From: Simiduia aestuariiviva
GTDB lineage: Bacteria > Pseudomonadota > Gammaproteobacteria > Pseudomonadales > Cellvibrionaceae
DNA length: 64,000 bases
Assembly (NCBI RefSeq): GCF_014192475.1
Contig: NZ_JACHXZ010000001.1
Location: 728,012-792,011, forward strand
Direction: 5' to 3'
A program made the position numbers and the translations under genes. Positions 20,401-29,470 of this stretch are shown here, one piece after another; position 1 is the first letter of the stretch; each line of letters begins with the position of its first letter. Below the pieces are notes generated by a model. It searched no databases. It had not been told where the DNA came from and worked only from the letters and a program-made list of their open reading frames with translations.

Positions 20401-20793
20401 GTAGCTGAAGATTAGGTTTTCAATGTGCTCATTGTGCATTGCCGAAATTTCTTCCCAGGCATAGCTACGAGTAAACTGTTGCACTGACTGACCGCTGGCT
20501 ATATGGCTTTCTGACAGTGTTATTAACAGGTTGGCGTTTTCCCGAATGCGCGCCTGCCGCTGTAAATCCATGTATCGATAGTCAAACCAATTGTTGATGA
20601 AGCGCGTGATCTTATTTGTTTCTCGCAACAAGGCCTCATAGGCCTCTAGAGTGAGCTTTTCGCTGGTAAAATGAAAGCCAACAGTGCCCACAAATGCAAG
20701 CGGCAGCAAACTTAATAGTATAAGTACCGATAGTATTTTCAGTCGTAAGCTGCGCTTTTTTTGCTTCGTTGCTAGAATATGTTTAGTCTCCAT
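17476..20793 (-). CDS. Hybrid sensor histidine kinase (Cache-HAMP-HisKA-HATPase-REC-REC-Hpt)
   Basis: 1105-aa unorthodox kinase. TM1 spans about 19-41, a large periplasmic double-Cache-like sensor about 42-324, TM2 about 325-347, and HAMP about 348-400. The phosphoacceptor is H426 ([11 protein letters not shown]). HATPase boxes include [10 protein letters not shown] and [13 protein letters not shown]1 has [11 protein letters not shown] (about 713), REC2 has [12 protein letters not shown] (about 873), and a C-terminal Hpt has HAIKG (about 1033). This is a BarA/TorS-type phosphorelay. No response regulator with a DNA-binding domain is nearby. Its start overlaps the upstream binding-protein gene by 11 bp, implying coupled translation. 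Confidence 0.93.
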   Translation of the reverse strand: METKHILATKQKKRSLRLKILSVLILLSLLPLAFVGTVGFHFTSEKLTLEAYEALLRETNKITRFINNWFDYRYMDLQRQARIRENANLLITLSESHIASGQSVQQFTRSYAWEEISAMHNEHIENLIFSYDYINDVYLIDSSSNILYAHGRAKDLGSNLKTGVLKESRFAKTVTATLNTGATRFSDLERYTPKNGQLLGFLVAPLTDDTGARIGAIALQIHLDRLIQTLQIDENSHTKHLLVGRDGLLRSPLSGELDSILNHTVDSQPFTLWQANALSSAAYEYTDVNGNTVIGAGQIIKTMGVEWLLISEIDRTDALKVVSWLGGFIWIISLVTALLVIASAAWLSQRITRPLAELANTAHKAAQGNSTARVNVRSNDEIGQLATTFNIMMDARQLHEEKLVRAKQHAEAGAKAKSEFLATMSHEIRTPMNGVIGMLKLLSRRNLDNEQRRMVRLAESSADSLLCIINDILDFSKAEAGKIDLESIDFDLLAIIGDVASQLSIKAEEKNLELIVNLTNVQHATLVGDPGRISQILNNLVSNAIKFTASGDIVISAQTERQGDSVRVELAVKDSGIGIAPEHAKNLFQSFSQVDSSTTRKYGGTGLGLAIVKKLAEAMGGSVRVESEAGQGSVFTCELNLAISEHQARIVPEATLHNLRVLIVDDNATNRLVLCDQLKSWGIYTEEAASGAAALALLSSKIEAGEDQPIFNIAFIDMNMPEMDGAELGEKLKANEDFKSIRLVMMTSQGYQGEQANFKEIGFSGYFPKPVNTHDLLDTLSILAETDSQSHEHDILTQSYLQSFKERSTLPANKQGIIWPKYTRLLLAEDNVVNQAVAVGILKDLGLNATVVDNGEDVITTLQSASEPFTAILMDCQMPILDGYEATRRIRAGAAGTMNSGIAIIGLTANAMKGDRDKCLTAGMNDYLTKPIDHNRLLACLKLWLQGENNSKRAPDGEKIDSQHDQSSTADDHSINMHMPLWDTEKFWKLCRQKPDLATRLVTLFAEDAERQQLAMHNNFKQKKLTELKEQIHAIKGMAGNVAAMRLHQFSFELELLLERRSTNGDEQIMSLRDQDLNTLSDLIDKTVEAMSAFQWPAAQESSNP

Positions 20794-21988
20794 CGCCTAC
20801 CTCCCCTTCGGAAGGAACCGTTCCAAGTTGGATTGCAAAGGCATCTATATCTATTTCATGGGTCAGAATTCCCGCCTCCACCGCTAAATCCATAATGTAT
20901 TTTAGACCCGGTTTATCGATGTCTAAGTGGTTGTAATTAATAACGGCCAAATTGGGATTTAAACTTGCGGTGATGGCTGCGGGCGAATGTGCTGGGATGT
21001 GTTTGCGAATATCGGTGATGATAGATTCCATTGCCGCGCCCCCTTGTTGGCGGGCCGATTCAATATCTTGAGCTGCGCGTTGAATGTAATGCATGACTTC
21101 ACGTATCGCAGCAAGCTTTTCATTTAAAGCCTGATCTGACGCCACTGCTATGCACTCCACATGGCCCTTAGGCCAAGGGAGTACATCTTTTGAGTACCAG
21201 GCAATTTTGCCAAAACCTTCGGTCTCCACAACGTCGGCAAAGGGCAAAGATTGCTCAAAGGCCGCTGGCTGTTGGCGTTGACTTTTCTCACGTAGAAAAA
21301 GAGGAGATTTTGGCGGTGCTAGTGGCCTTACTTGCACTGGCGCGTTGACATTGGGTGTGATGGCTAAGGTTAGCCCCTGACTTTTAAGATATTGATAGAG
21401 CGCGACGGCGTGGGTTGATTGAAGGTGCGGCACAGCGACGGGAATCGCGCGCCCAGTAGATTGGCGATATCGCTGAATTGAGTGTGCTAATTGGGCCTTT
21501 GGTTTACGCGCCTCGCGCTGTGTAGGCAGATCAATCCAGCTCGCCATTACGTCATTAATGGCGAGCGCATTGCCATCGCGGTGCATCAATCCAACCCAGC
21601 GGAAATTACTGTCCTCTTGAAACATTGCCATTGCCAAGGGGGCCATAACAAACGCAAGGTCTGATTGCCCTTCTCTAAAATGCGCGCGCAGCAAGTTCCA
21701 ATTTTTCATTTGTCGGATTTGGAATGTTGCCCGTTGCATCTGGGGGCTATAACGTTCGTAGGCAATGATGGCGGCGTAGTGGTCGGCGAGGGGTATGTAG
21801 GCAGCGGTGATCGGCGTGCGTCCAGAGGGGGTGGCAGATTGGCTGGCGGCCACCGAGGTTGCCGTCACTAATGCGGTGAGCGTGGTCAGCGAAAAGCCCA
21901 CCAGCAGCGCTTGGGTAAGTCGCTTTAGTGTTGATTTATGGTTGCGGGGCGAGATCCTCTGGTCCGGTCGAGAAGGTTGTTTTGACAC
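20783..21988 (-). CDS. NrtA/SsuA-like periplasmic binding protein coupled to hybrid kinase
   Basis: About 401-aa protein with an N-terminal signal or anchor (hydrophobic stretch LTQALLVGFSLTTLTALVTA) and an ABC nitrate/sulfonate-type solute-binding fold (ITAAYIPLADHYAAIIAYE ... GQSDLAFVMAPLAM). The GTG at 21988 with GGA six nt upstream is preferred; the frame is open to an ATG at 22039, which lacks a ribosome site. No permease or ATPase is adjacent. The gene runs 11 bp into the hybrid kinase, so it most likely presents a ligand to that sensor, as TorT does for TorS. The ligand is unknown. Confidence 0.75.
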   Translation of the reverse strand: MSKQPSRPDQRISPRNHKSTLKRLTQALLVGFSLTTLTALVTATSVAASQSATPSGRTPITAAYIPLADHYAAIIAYERYSPQMQRATFQIRQMKNWNLLRAHFREGQSDLAFVMAPLAMAMFQEDSNFRWVGLMHRDGNALAINDVMASWIDLPTQREARKPKAQLAHSIQRYRQSTGRAIPVAVPHLQSTHAVALYQYLKSQGLTLAITPNVNAPVQVRPLAPPKSPLFLREKSQRQQPAAFEQSLPFADVVETEGFGKIAWYSKDVLPWPKGHVECIAVASDQALNEKLAAIREVMHYIQRAAQDIESARQQGGAAMESIITDIRKHIPAHSPAAITASLNPNLAVINYNHLDIDKPGLKYIMDLAVEAGILTHEIDIDAFAIQLGTVPSEGEVGDGD

Positions 21989-22137
21989 ATTTGATCCAAT
22001 TACTGAATTGATCACCACAGTGAAAGCGCAAAGCGCCATTTAAATCTAGCAAAGGTTGATTGTAAGGCAAGTTAAATGGGCTCTTCTCCTGCGTCGCGAA
22101 GCAGCCTACAATGTCCATTTTACTGGAGGAATATACA

Positions 22138-22788
22138 GTGTTTGGTAAGAGCCATTTTTTCGCTTACATCAGCAAAATTCGCTGGATTATCCGCTGGGGG
22201 CTTAAGCGCAATGCCATCGCGGAAAATGTCATGGAGCACAGCTGGGAGGTGGCCACCATCGCCCACGCCTTGGCGGTCATTCGCAACCGCATATACGGGG
22301 GGCAGGTGGATGCCCATTCGATCGCGACGGCGGCCATGTACCACGACTGCAGTGAGGTGATCACTGGCGATATGCCGTCGCCCATCAAGTATCACTCCAA
22401 GGCGATTCAGGCGGCCTATAAAGCTATTGAGCACGAGGCGGAGCAAGAGTTGGTGGCCCTGTTGCCGGAACCGCTGCGGGCGGATTTTTCAGCGGTGATG
22501 ATGGAGTCGCAATTGCCCGCCGAGCACCGCCAGCTCATCAAGGCAGCAGATACCTTGTCGGCCTATTTAAAATGTCAGGCAGAGCTTGCCACGGGCAACA
22601 AAGAATTTAGCAAAGCGGCAGTGGATATCGGCGAGCGTCTGGGCGCCTATGGCCTACCTGAAGTGGACTACTTTCTGCAGGTATTTGCGCCCAGCTATCA
22701 GCTCACGCTCGATGAGTTGCTCAACCACGATGGCAAGGGCGCCAAAATGTCCGATGTGGAGCAAGCCTTGATGGCTGAGCGAGCCTAG
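22138..22788 (+). CDS. yfbR: 5'-deoxynucleotidase YfbR-like HD hydrolase
   Basis: 217-aa HD-domain hydrolase. Motifs are H of MEHSWEVA, HD of MYHDCSEVITGD and the later D of KAADTLSAY, as in E. coli YfbR, which removes phosphate from deoxyribonucleoside 5'-monophosphates in nucleotide salvage. GGAGGA at 22125-22130 points to the GTG at 22138 (spacing 7), giving a start FGKSHFFAY that fits the family; an upstream ATG at 22111 is open but poorly placed. It is divergent from the binding-protein/kinase pair. Confidence 0.88.
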   Translation: MFGKSHFFAYISKIRWIIRWGLKRNAIAENVMEHSWEVATIAHALAVIRNRIYGGQVDAHSIATAAMYHDCSEVITGDMPSPIKYHSKAIQAAYKAIEHEAEQELVALLPEPLRADFSAVMMESQLPAEHRQLIKAADTLSAYLKCQAELATGNKEFSKAAVDIGERLGAYGLPEVDYFLQVFAPSYQLTLDELLNHDGKGAKMSDVEQALMAERA

Positions 22789-22804
22789 GCCCACTCGATC
22801 ACTG

Positions 22805-23239
22805 TTACTCCGGAATTTTTGTGGCCTGCCAGGCCACGGCCTGCCAGCGGCCTTCGCGTTTTAGAAAGGTGCCCGTGTTGAAATATTGCTGAACGCGGAC
22901 CTGTTCGCCCTCGGTCATTTCTCCCATTAATCGAAAGGCGATGATGGCCGTGGTGCCATACAGCTTAATTTCTATATCTTCAGCCCAATAGCGGCTTTTG
23001 GTCTGCTGTTCTGTCGCTGGGGTATCTTGCATGCCCGCCAGTATCTTGGCCTTGCCAAAGCGCTGGCCGCTGGAGCTGGTATACACCAGATCATCCGCCC
23101 AGAAGCGTTGGTGTTGTTCGATGTCGTCGCTGGCGCCCTGCAAAAATGTATGGAGCATTTGGGTGAGGTCTGCGCGATCGTCTGCATGGGCAGGTAGGGC
23201 GAGCATGCATAGGAGTAAACAGCTAGTCAGTATTTTCAT
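22805..23239 (-). CDS. Secreted SnoaL/DUF4440-like protein
   Basis: 144-aa protein with a signal peptide (MKILTSCLLLCMLALPAHA) and a compact NTF2-like fold: a helical start (DDRADLTQMLHTFLQGASDD), FWADDLVYTSSSGQRFGKAKIL and a final strand RWQAVAWQATKIPE. This pattern matches DUF4440/SnoaL-like periplasmic proteins, whose role is generally unknown. It is convergent with yfbR (16 bp between stops) and has no operon partner. Confidence 0.7.
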   Translation of the reverse strand: MKILTSCLLLCMLALPAHADDRADLTQMLHTFLQGASDDIEQHQRFWADDLVYTSSSGQRFGKAKILAGMQDTPATEQQTKSRYWAEDIEIKLYGTTAIIAFRLMGEMTEGEQVRVQQYFNTGTFLKREGRWQAVAWQATKIPE

Positions 23240-23718
23240 GGCAGTAGGCTTTATAAGATTGATGAAATTTGAGGTAGAGGTAGAGGTAGTGGCTCCGTCG
23301 ATACGCTACCACGATGCAGTGGGGCGTTCGACGGCTGCCGTTATAGGCATTAGGTTTGGCTTCAAACGCTTGTTTGACTGATTTTCGTATTTATGTATAT
23401 AAATCAATAGCTTAACGAGTCTTAGTTAATGTGGAACACGAACATCAATTAATGATTAAGTATTAATTTGCGCCCGCCTGTCGCATAAATCATCCTTTCA
23501 TCTCCCATCCTATTGCCTGAATAAGCAGGCGCTGTCCTCTTGAGTGGTACCTTAGTGCGGGGTTTTAATACAGCCTGCCTAAAACGGCTACTGGCGGCTA
23601 AGCGGTGCAATCGACTCTGTCGCCAGCAGGGGGGCGTATCTATATCCATATATTGATGCGCTACCCCGACATGGAGCTAGACAATAATGATAAGCGTTGA
23701 AAATCTTGGAGTTCAATC
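23240..23718. other. Intergenic region upstream of M6 protease
   Basis: 479 bp without a supported gene. It contains three tandem GAGGTA hexamers (23271-23288), a short hairpin GCCTG/CAGGC (23515-23530), and a larger imperfect hairpin CTGGCGGC / GTCGCCAG (about 23590-23627) about 90-130 bp before the protease start. The latter could be leader structure; no known riboswitch was recognised. Confidence 0.4.
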
Positions 23719-26007
23719 ATGCTGAAACCCCTTCACGCCCTGTCACTGGGTGCGCTGTTACTTTCGACAGCCTCAGTGGCCGCGCCAACCCCCACTCATG
23801 CTTCAGGCCCCTTCGATTTGGCCATTGCCAACGAAGACCGTCTGTTGGATATGCTGCGCGCATCCGGCAAAATTCCTGCCACTGCCTCTATGGCGGAAGC
23901 GGAAGCCGCCGTTAAATCCTATTTGCGCGAGCGCCAGGAAGCTGAGCGCGCCAAGCATAAGTGGGAAGCCTCGCCCTTTGCCAAAAACAAGTCTGCGAAA
24001 CTCAAGCAGTCCATGATGAATGGCAAGGGTAACAAGTTGGGTCAGGCCAAGAAAAATGCACCTGCCAACATGACTCCAGAAGCCTATGATGGCGAAAAGC
24101 GCACTGCCAAAGTGCTCGCCATTTTGATGGACTTCCAAGACTTTAAACACAACGACAATCAGCCCGCTGACACGGCCATGTACTACGCCGACTACGCCGC
24201 ATCTCACTATGCGGACCTGCTGTTTGGCGAAACCTACGCTGGCCCCAACGGTGAATCCTTGATCACCATGCGCAGCCACTATGAGCAGCAGTCAGGTGGC
24301 AGCTACAGTGTCGAAGGTAGCGTAGCTGGCTGGTACACCGCCTCACAAAACGCGGCCTACTACGGCAACAACGCCAATGGCAACGCGCGTGCGTTGATCA
24401 AAGAAGCCTTGATGGCGGCCTCTGCGGACCCAAGCATTAACTTGGCCGATTTTGACCAGGAAGATCGCTACGATCTGGACGGCGACGGCAACTTTTGGGA
24501 GCCAGACGGCCTTGTGGATCACATTATGGTGTTCCACGCCTCTGTTGGTGAAGAAGCCGGTGGCGGCCAGTTAGGCGAAGATGCCATTTGGTCTCACCGC
24601 TGGAACTTGGGTGGTGTGTTCCCAACCGGAACGCCCTCCAATGCGCCTTACTGGGGTGGCATGATGTCCGCCTATGACTACACCATTCAGCCTGCGGATG
24701 CCGCAGCCGGTGTAGCAACCCATGAATACGGCCACGATCTGGGCCTGCCTGATGAGTATGACACTCAGTACACCGGCGCCGGTGAGCCCGTGTCCTACTG
24801 GTCCATCATGTCTAGCGGTAGCTGGGCGGGCACCATTCCTGGCACTGAGCCAACTGGCTTCAGCGCGTGGAGTAAAGAGTTCCTGCAAAACAGCTTAGGC
24901 GGCAACTGGTTGCACGGTGCCACAGTGCACAGCGATGACATTCCCGCCGGTGGTTACGAAGCGCTGTTAGATCAAGCGGCCAGCAAAGGTACCAACAACG
25001 ATGCGATTCGCATTGATTTGCCCCTGAAAGAAGTGGTTATCGCTCAGCCCACCAGTGGTGAGTTTGCCTACTACAGTGGCTCTGGCAACAATTTAGAAAA
25101 TGCCATGTACGCACCCGTAAATTTGACCGGCGCGAGCGAGGCTAAGCTGACCTTTAAGGCGTGGTTAGACATTGAGCAAGACTGGGATTACGGCTATGTC
25201 ATGGTGTTCGATCAGAACTTTGATCAGCACTTGATTAGCGGCAATATCAGCTCAAATACCAACCCCTATGGTCAAAACTTTGGTGGTGGCTTCACCGGCA
25301 ACTCGAACGGCTGGGTGGACGCGGAGTTTGACCTGAGTGCTTTTGCAGGCCAGCAAATTTACGTGATGTTCTACTACTGGACTGACGGCTATGTCGCAAA
25401 CCCCGGCTTTTACGCTGACGACATTGTTATCACCGCCGATGGCAACAACGTATTGGCTGACAACGCCGACAGCAACAATCAGTTTGCGCTGGACGGTTTT
25501 AGCGTTAACAACGGCAAGTCCTATAACGAGCACTACTACCTTGTAGAGTGGCGCACCCATCAAGGCGTTGACCAAGGTTTGGCGCATGTTATGCGTGGCG
25601 GCCAGCCAATGCCTTTCAACGAAGGTATGTTGGTGTGGTATGTGGATAACGGCTTCACAGACAACTGGACCGGTGTTCACCCAGGTGACGGTTTCCTAGG
25701 TGTTGTGGATGCCGATCAACACACCGTAACGTGGAACGATGGCGAAGCGGCCAGCACCCGTTACCAAATCCACGATGCGGCCTTTAGCCTTGAGAAAACG
25801 CCGAAGTTGTTCCTGGACTTCAGCTACGCAGGCTTTACGCTGAAAGACAACTTCACCAAGCGCAACCCTCTGTTTGACGACGGCAACAGCTACATGAGTG
25901 CCGATATGCCAGACGCGGGTCGTAAGGTGGTACCTTATGGTTTGAAACTGCGTGTTGTTGGCCAGAGTGCTGACAAGTCAGTGGGCAAGATATTGATTTA
26001 CAAATAA
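23719..26007 (+). CDS. Secreted M6 family metalloprotease (immune inhibitor A-like)
   Basis: 762-aa secreted zinc protease. A signal peptide ends near ASVAAP (about residue 22). A lysine-rich propeptide region follows (about 60-110). The catalytic site is HEYGHDLGLPDEYD with H335, E336 and H339 (HExxH) and a downstream Asp as in the M6 family. The remainder, about residues 430-762, has an Ig/MAM-like beta region (YYSGSGNNLENAMYAPVN) typical of InhA-type enzymes. These proteases degrade extracellular proteins. It has its own terminator at 26023. Confidence 0.9.
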   Translation: MLKPLHALSLGALLLSTASVAAPTPTHASGPFDLAIANEDRLLDMLRASGKIPATASMAEAEAAVKSYLRERQEAERAKHKWEASPFAKNKSAKLKQSMMNGKGNKLGQAKKNAPANMTPEAYDGEKRTAKVLAILMDFQDFKHNDNQPADTAMYYADYAASHYADLLFGETYAGPNGESLITMRSHYEQQSGGSYSVEGSVAGWYTASQNAAYYGNNANGNARALIKEALMAASADPSINLADFDQEDRYDLDGDGNFWEPDGLVDHIMVFHASVGEEAGGGQLGEDAIWSHRWNLGGVFPTGTPSNAPYWGGMMSAYDYTIQPADAAAGVATHEYGHDLGLPDEYDTQYTGAGEPVSYWSIMSSGSWAGTIPGTEPTGFSAWSKEFLQNSLGGNWLHGATVHSDDIPAGGYEALLDQAASKGTNNDAIRIDLPLKEVVIAQPTSGEFAYYSGSGNNLENAMYAPVNLTGASEAKLTFKAWLDIEQDWDYGYVMVFDQNFDQHLISGNISSNTNPYGQNFGGGFTGNSNGWVDAEFDLSAFAGQQIYVMFYYWTDGYVANPGFYADDIVITADGNNVLADNADSNNQFALDGFSVNNGKSYNEHYYLVEWRTHQGVDQGLAHVMRGGQPMPFNEGMLVWYVDNGFTDNWTGVHPGDGFLGVVDADQHTVTWNDGEAASTRYQIHDAAFSLEKTPKLFLDFSYAGFTLKDNFTKRNPLFDDGNSYMSADMPDAGRKVVPYGLKLRVVGQSADKSVGKILIYK

Positions 26008-26022
26008 GCTAGCCCCGCTTTG

Positions 26023-26053
26023 AAAAACGCCCGCTTCTGCGGGCGTTTTTTTT
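26023..26053 (+). terminator. Intrinsic terminator of M6 protease gene
   Basis: Perfect 12-bp stem AAAAACGCCCGC / GCGGGCGTTTTT with loop TTCT and a further T-tract, 16 bp after the stop. Confidence 0.92.
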
Positions 26054-26130
26054 GGCGGTAATTTTTTATGGAAAGCGCGGCGGGGTGCTGCTAATGTCGA
26101 GCTTTCACTATTCGTATACAGAGGTTGTTT

Positions 26131-26367
26131 ATGGCGTTTTCCGCAGAGCTGCAAGACGAAGTTAACCTGCTGTTGCAATTTGATCTCAGTAGTACCTTGG
26201 CTGGCCTCAAGGTTCACAGCAAGGCCTCACCGACAGCAATTGCCGCGGCACAACGATTGTTTCAAAAGGGGTTGGTCGATCATGTGGATGGCGGATACCT
26301 CACCGCCTTGGGGCGTGAAGCCGCAGAACATGTGCAAGCGGCTCAGCGCATTCTACAAGCGGATTGA
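26131..26367 (+). CDS. TIGR02647 family small protein
   Basis: 78-aa conserved small protein. The pattern LLLQFDLSSTLAGLKVHSKA, then QRLFQKGLVDHVDGGYLT and LGREAAEHVQ matches the TIGR02647 family of Pseudomonas and Vibrio, whose function is unknown. The GLVDHVDGGYLTALG part resembles the wing of a winged-helix protein, so nucleic acid binding is possible but unproven. The ATG at 26131 has AGAGG six nt upstream; a TTG two codons earlier is open but less likely. Confidence 0.8.
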   Translation: MAFSAELQDEVNLLLQFDLSSTLAGLKVHSKASPTAIAAAQRLFQKGLVDHVDGGYLTALGREAAEHVQAAQRILQAD

Positions 26368-26511
26368 CGCGTAAACGCTTAGCATTGTGGACCTGCGCGG
26401 TATTGATGTGCATCTTGTGGTGGCCTGCTGGATTTATAGGTAGGCGCGCACTACACAAAGACCCAGTTGCGGCGCGCTAGTAGGTGCCCATGTTAGGTGT
26501 TTTTTATAGCT

Positions 26512-26536
26512 AAGCCCGCTGACAGCGGGCTTTTTT
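26512..26536 (+). terminator. Intrinsic terminator in 26.4-26.6 kb gap
   Basis: Stem AAGCCCGCT / AGCGGGCTT with a short loop and a T6 tract. It lies about 145 bp beyond the TIGR02647 stop, so it either ends a long 3' UTR or a small RNA made from the gap. Confidence 0.8.
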
Positions 26537-26627
26537 ATGTGACATTGATTTAGCGACACCCTTCTCCTGACGTGGCCCCTGTGCTTTAGTAAAGGGCGCA
26601 TTGAGCACCACCTTTTCAGGAGGATGT

Positions 26628-27104
26628 ATGTCAGAACAATCGCCCTCAGAACAACCGCCCCATGAAAGTCCGCAGCGCGATCGTATAAAGCGATTAGTAT
26701 CCGAAGTTAAATCGGAGTTAAATCACGCTGGCGCCAAGCTCGGAGATTTGGATGAGCAGATGCACGAGGTCGCTGAGCGTTTATCTCGGGCGAGCGAAGT
26801 GGCTCGCTTGCAGGCACACTTGGCCGCCATGGATTCAAAGGCAGCGTTAATTTCAGGGCGCCAAAAGGCGAGGACTTTGGCGCAGCGCGCACTGCGTAAT
26901 TCACACACTCAATGGGATCACCTCGTGCTACAGGCACATCTTGCAAAAATGGATTTGGGCAGTTTTGTGGAAGGTCCGGGTGCGGAATTGGTGCGCGGTG
27001 TAAAAACTGCGGGCCGACGCGCAGAGCACGAATTGCATTTGGCTATGCGCGAGATGAGCAAGCACATGGATGACATAGCCCAACACATGCGCCGCGAAGT
27101 GTAA
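26628..27104 (+). CDS. Hypothetical helical protein with internal repeat
   Basis: 158-aa protein, not recognised. After a polar, proline-rich start (about 1-18) it is charged and almost wholly predicted helical, with no signal or membrane segment. It contains a duplicated block: LQAHLAAMD at residues 61-69 and LQAHLAKMD at 101-109, exactly 40 residues apart, suggesting two copies of a helical hairpin. A strong AGGAGG six nt ahead fixes the ATG at 26628. The gene lies between a terminator and an alpha/beta hydrolase and may form an operon with the latter. Confidence 0.7.
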   Translation: MSEQSPSEQPPHESPQRDRIKRLVSEVKSELNHAGAKLGDLDEQMHEVAERLSRASEVARLQAHLAAMDSKAALISGRQKARTLAQRALRNSHTQWDHLVLQAHLAKMDLGSFVEGPGAELVRGVKTAGRRAEHELHLAMREMSKHMDDIAQHMRREV

Positions 27105-27171
27105 GCAAGCTTTTCAATTCTGTCGCGCCTGTGTCAGTATCCGCATTTTGGCAGTGGTTGCAGGAACACGT

Positions 27172-27876
27172 TTGGTAGACGCGCCGACAATTTACTTTAT
27201 CCCAGGCACACAATGCGACGAACAGTTGTGGCAATGGTTGTGGCCGCAATTCCCGGACCTTAACTGCAGGCATTTGGCGATCCCTGTGGGTGCCAGTGTG
27301 GCCGATGTGGTTGATGGCTTGGTGGCGCAATTGCCCGCAAATCCGGTTGCGGTATTTGGATTTTCCTTGGGCGGTTATTTAGCCGCCGCCTTGGCGCTGG
27401 CCGCCCCAGACCGAATCGAGCGACTATTTGTCTGCGCCAACAGTGCCTGTGCACTGCCCACCCAAGAAATATTGCAGCGACAACAGCTCATTCACGCTAT
27501 CGATCGGTTTGGCTATCGCGGATTGCATGACAATAAAATTGCACAGATGGTGGCTCCCGAGAATTTATCCAGCTCGGCAATTGCCGATTGTATGAAAGCG
27601 ATGGATCAACGTCTGGGGGTGGACAATTTAATTCAGCAGCTGCGCGTCACCAGTGAACGGCTTGACCTACAAGCAGCGTTGGCTTCGCTTGAGATCCCAA
27701 TCACCTACTGCTACGGCGAACAGGATAAATTGGTGTCTGAATCTTGGGTGGCGGCATTGGTAAAACGCAATCAATGGGTGCGCCAGTGCGTCATTCCCGG
27801 TAGTGGACACATGCTGCCCCTGGAACAGCCGGAAAAATTAGCGCGGGCGATTAAATCGTGGCTGGCGCCGCAGTAA
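27172..27876 (+). CDS. Alpha/beta hydrolase
   Basis: About 234-aa serine hydrolase of the alpha/beta fold. Early YFIPGTQCD forms the oxyanion region; the nucleophile is in the elbow GFSLGG; the acid is probably D in YCYGEQDKLV and the histidine in PGSGHMLPLEQP. This is a generic esterase / BioH-like layout and the substrate is unknown. The frame is open from a TTG at 27148; the TTG at 27172 has AGGA six nt upstream and is preferred. It lies 67 bp downstream of the hypothetical helical protein. Confidence 0.7.
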   Translation: MVDAPTIYFIPGTQCDEQLWQWLWPQFPDLNCRHLAIPVGASVADVVDGLVAQLPANPVAVFGFSLGGYLAAALALAAPDRIERLFVCANSACALPTQEILQRQQLIHAIDRFGYRGLHDNKIAQMVAPENLSSSAIADCMKAMDQRLGVDNLIQQLRVTSERLDLQAALASLEIPITYCYGEQDKLVSESWVAALVKRNQWVRQCVIPGSGHMLPLEQPEKLARAIKSWLAPQ

Positions 27877-27999
27877 ACCCGTAGTAATCACTTTTGTCAT
27901 CAGCACTTTAGCAATCAGCACTTTAACCATCGCCCCAATCGATGCGTGCCAGCGCAGTGCTTCGCACTTGCCACTGTGCTGAGTGCCAGTAAATATTCG

Positions 28000-29358
28000 C
28001 TAGCGCAACTGCACATAGTAACTGCGACCATTGCGCAAAATTTGGAGCAGCAGTGTTCGGCCACCTTGGCGGGCAATGGTGGCCAAGTCGTGCAGGTTTT
28101 TCACCCGTCGTTTATCAATTGCCACTATCACGTCTCCTGGGCGCAGACCGCTGAAGGCGGCGGGAGCGTTTCGGGCCATTGCGGTAACCCAAATGCCTTG
28201 GTTGTCCGCGGCGTTTTCCAGTTGTAACCCTGATAGCAGTGGGTGGATGTCGGAGGCGTCCGCACTGGCGATTTGCGGCGGTTGAATATCAACGTTCAGT
28301 GCGTGTTCCCTTCCCTCGCGCAGAATGGTAAGCGTGACTGTGTCACCGATGGCCTTTACTGCCAATAAACTGCGCAATTGCGCACTCGAATGGGTTGCGT
28401 CTCCATCGATAGCCACAACAATATCACCCACCCGCAGTCCCGCGGCGTGAGCGGTAGAGTTTGGGTGAACCTCAGACACTAGTGCTCCGTGTTGCCCAAG
28501 TGGCAGTTGAAAGGCGTTGCGCAAGTCGGGGCTGATATCTTGTAGCCCTAAGCCCAAATCCCCTCGGCGCACTTCGCCGTACTTGAGAATCTGGCGCATG
28601 CTCGCCAATGCCATGGCCGTGGGAATGGCAAATCCGATGCCGACATTGCCGCCTGCCGGCGCGATAATGGCCGTATTTATACCGACCAGTTCGCCGGCTA
28701 AATTAACCAGCGCACCACCGGAGTTGCCGGGATTAATAGATGCATCCGTTTGAATAAAATTCTCGAAACCCTCTATGCCAAGGCCACTGCGCCCGAGCGC
28801 ACTGACGATGCCGGTGGTGACAGTTTGACCGAGTCCAAAGGGATTGCCTATGGCCACCACATAGTCGCCCACCTCGACTGTGAAACGCCCTAGGGTGCTG
28901 ACGGCGGTGAGTTGGTCTGCTTGAATTTGTAACACCGCGATGTCCAGTTCAGGGTCGGTGCCGCGAATTATTGCGGCAAAGGTGCGCCCGTCAATGAGCG
29001 ATACCTGAACTTGATCTGCATCTTTGATGACGTGGTAGTTGGTAATGATAATGCCATCTTGAGCATCCACTATCACGCCAGATCCCGCACTTTGTTGCCG
29101 TTTTTTGGGTTGTTGATAATGGCGTGGCACATTGAAAAAATGGCGAAAAAAGGGGTCGTTCAGGAGTGGGTTGTGGTTGTATTGTTGGGTGGAGTAGGTG
29201 GCGATATTGACCACTGCGGGATTGACTTGCTTTAGCATCGGGGCCAGCGAGGGGAAGGGCTTACCGTCGGCATCTACCGCGGGCAGCGCACTGTATACTG
29301 CGCTCGCATGTAATGTAAAACTGCTCAGCAGTAGGATGAAGCGAGCAAATTTTTTCAT
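28000..29358 (-). CDS. degQ: Periplasmic Do-like serine protease with two PDZ domains
   Basis: 452-aa HtrA-family protease, close in length to E. coli DegQ. A signal peptide covers residues 1 to about 23. The catalytic triad is H109 (TNYHV), D139 (ELDIAV) and S213 (GNSGGALVN). PDZ1 starts at about 255 (RRGDLGLGLQDIS) and PDZ2 at about 370. The Q-linker-like loop after residue 60 is short, favouring DegQ over DegP. It degrades or refolds misfolded envelope proteins; the exact paralogue name is inference. GGGAAG precedes the ATG. Confidence 0.9.
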   Translation of the reverse strand: MKKFARFILLLSSFTLHASAVYSALPAVDADGKPFPSLAPMLKQVNPAVVNIATYSTQQYNHNPLLNDPFFRHFFNVPRHYQQPKKRQQSAGSGVIVDAQDGIIITNYHVIKDADQVQVSLIDGRTFAAIIRGTDPELDIAVLQIQADQLTAVSTLGRFTVEVGDYVVAIGNPFGLGQTVTTGIVSALGRSGLGIEGFENFIQTDASINPGNSGGALVNLAGELVGINTAIIAPAGGNVGIGFAIPTAMALASMRQILKYGEVRRGDLGLGLQDISPDLRNAFQLPLGQHGALVSEVHPNSTAHAAGLRVGDIVVAIDGDATHSSAQLRSLLAVKAIGDTVTLTILREGREHALNVDIQPPQIASADASDIHPLLSGLQLENAADNQGIWVTAMARNAPAAFSGLRPGDVIVAIDKRRVKNLHDLATIARQGGRTLLLQILRNGRSYYVQLR

Positions 29359-29433
29359 GAGCTTCCCTTTTAGCGCTAGACCATTGCGCTCACGTTAGCA
29401 TATTGGTGCGGGCTGGTTGTGGTGCAGCACAGT

Positions 29434-29463
29434 AAAAGGGCCGGGGCCTTGCGGCACCCGGCC
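29434..29463 (-). terminator. Terminator of ibpA
   Basis: On the minus strand a GGCCGGG / CCCGGCC stem with an 11-nt loop is followed by CTTTT, 8 bp after the ibpA stop. Confidence 0.65.
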
Positions 29464-29470
29464 GCTGGCG

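Noticed and set aside
23590..23627. Imperfect hairpin considered as a cyclic-di-GMP riboswitch
   Set aside because: The conserved riboswitch core could not be found on either strand.
23449..23649. 66-codon minus-strand frame upstream of the M6 protease
   Set aside because: Basic, low-complexity translation with no support; likely leader sequence of the protease.
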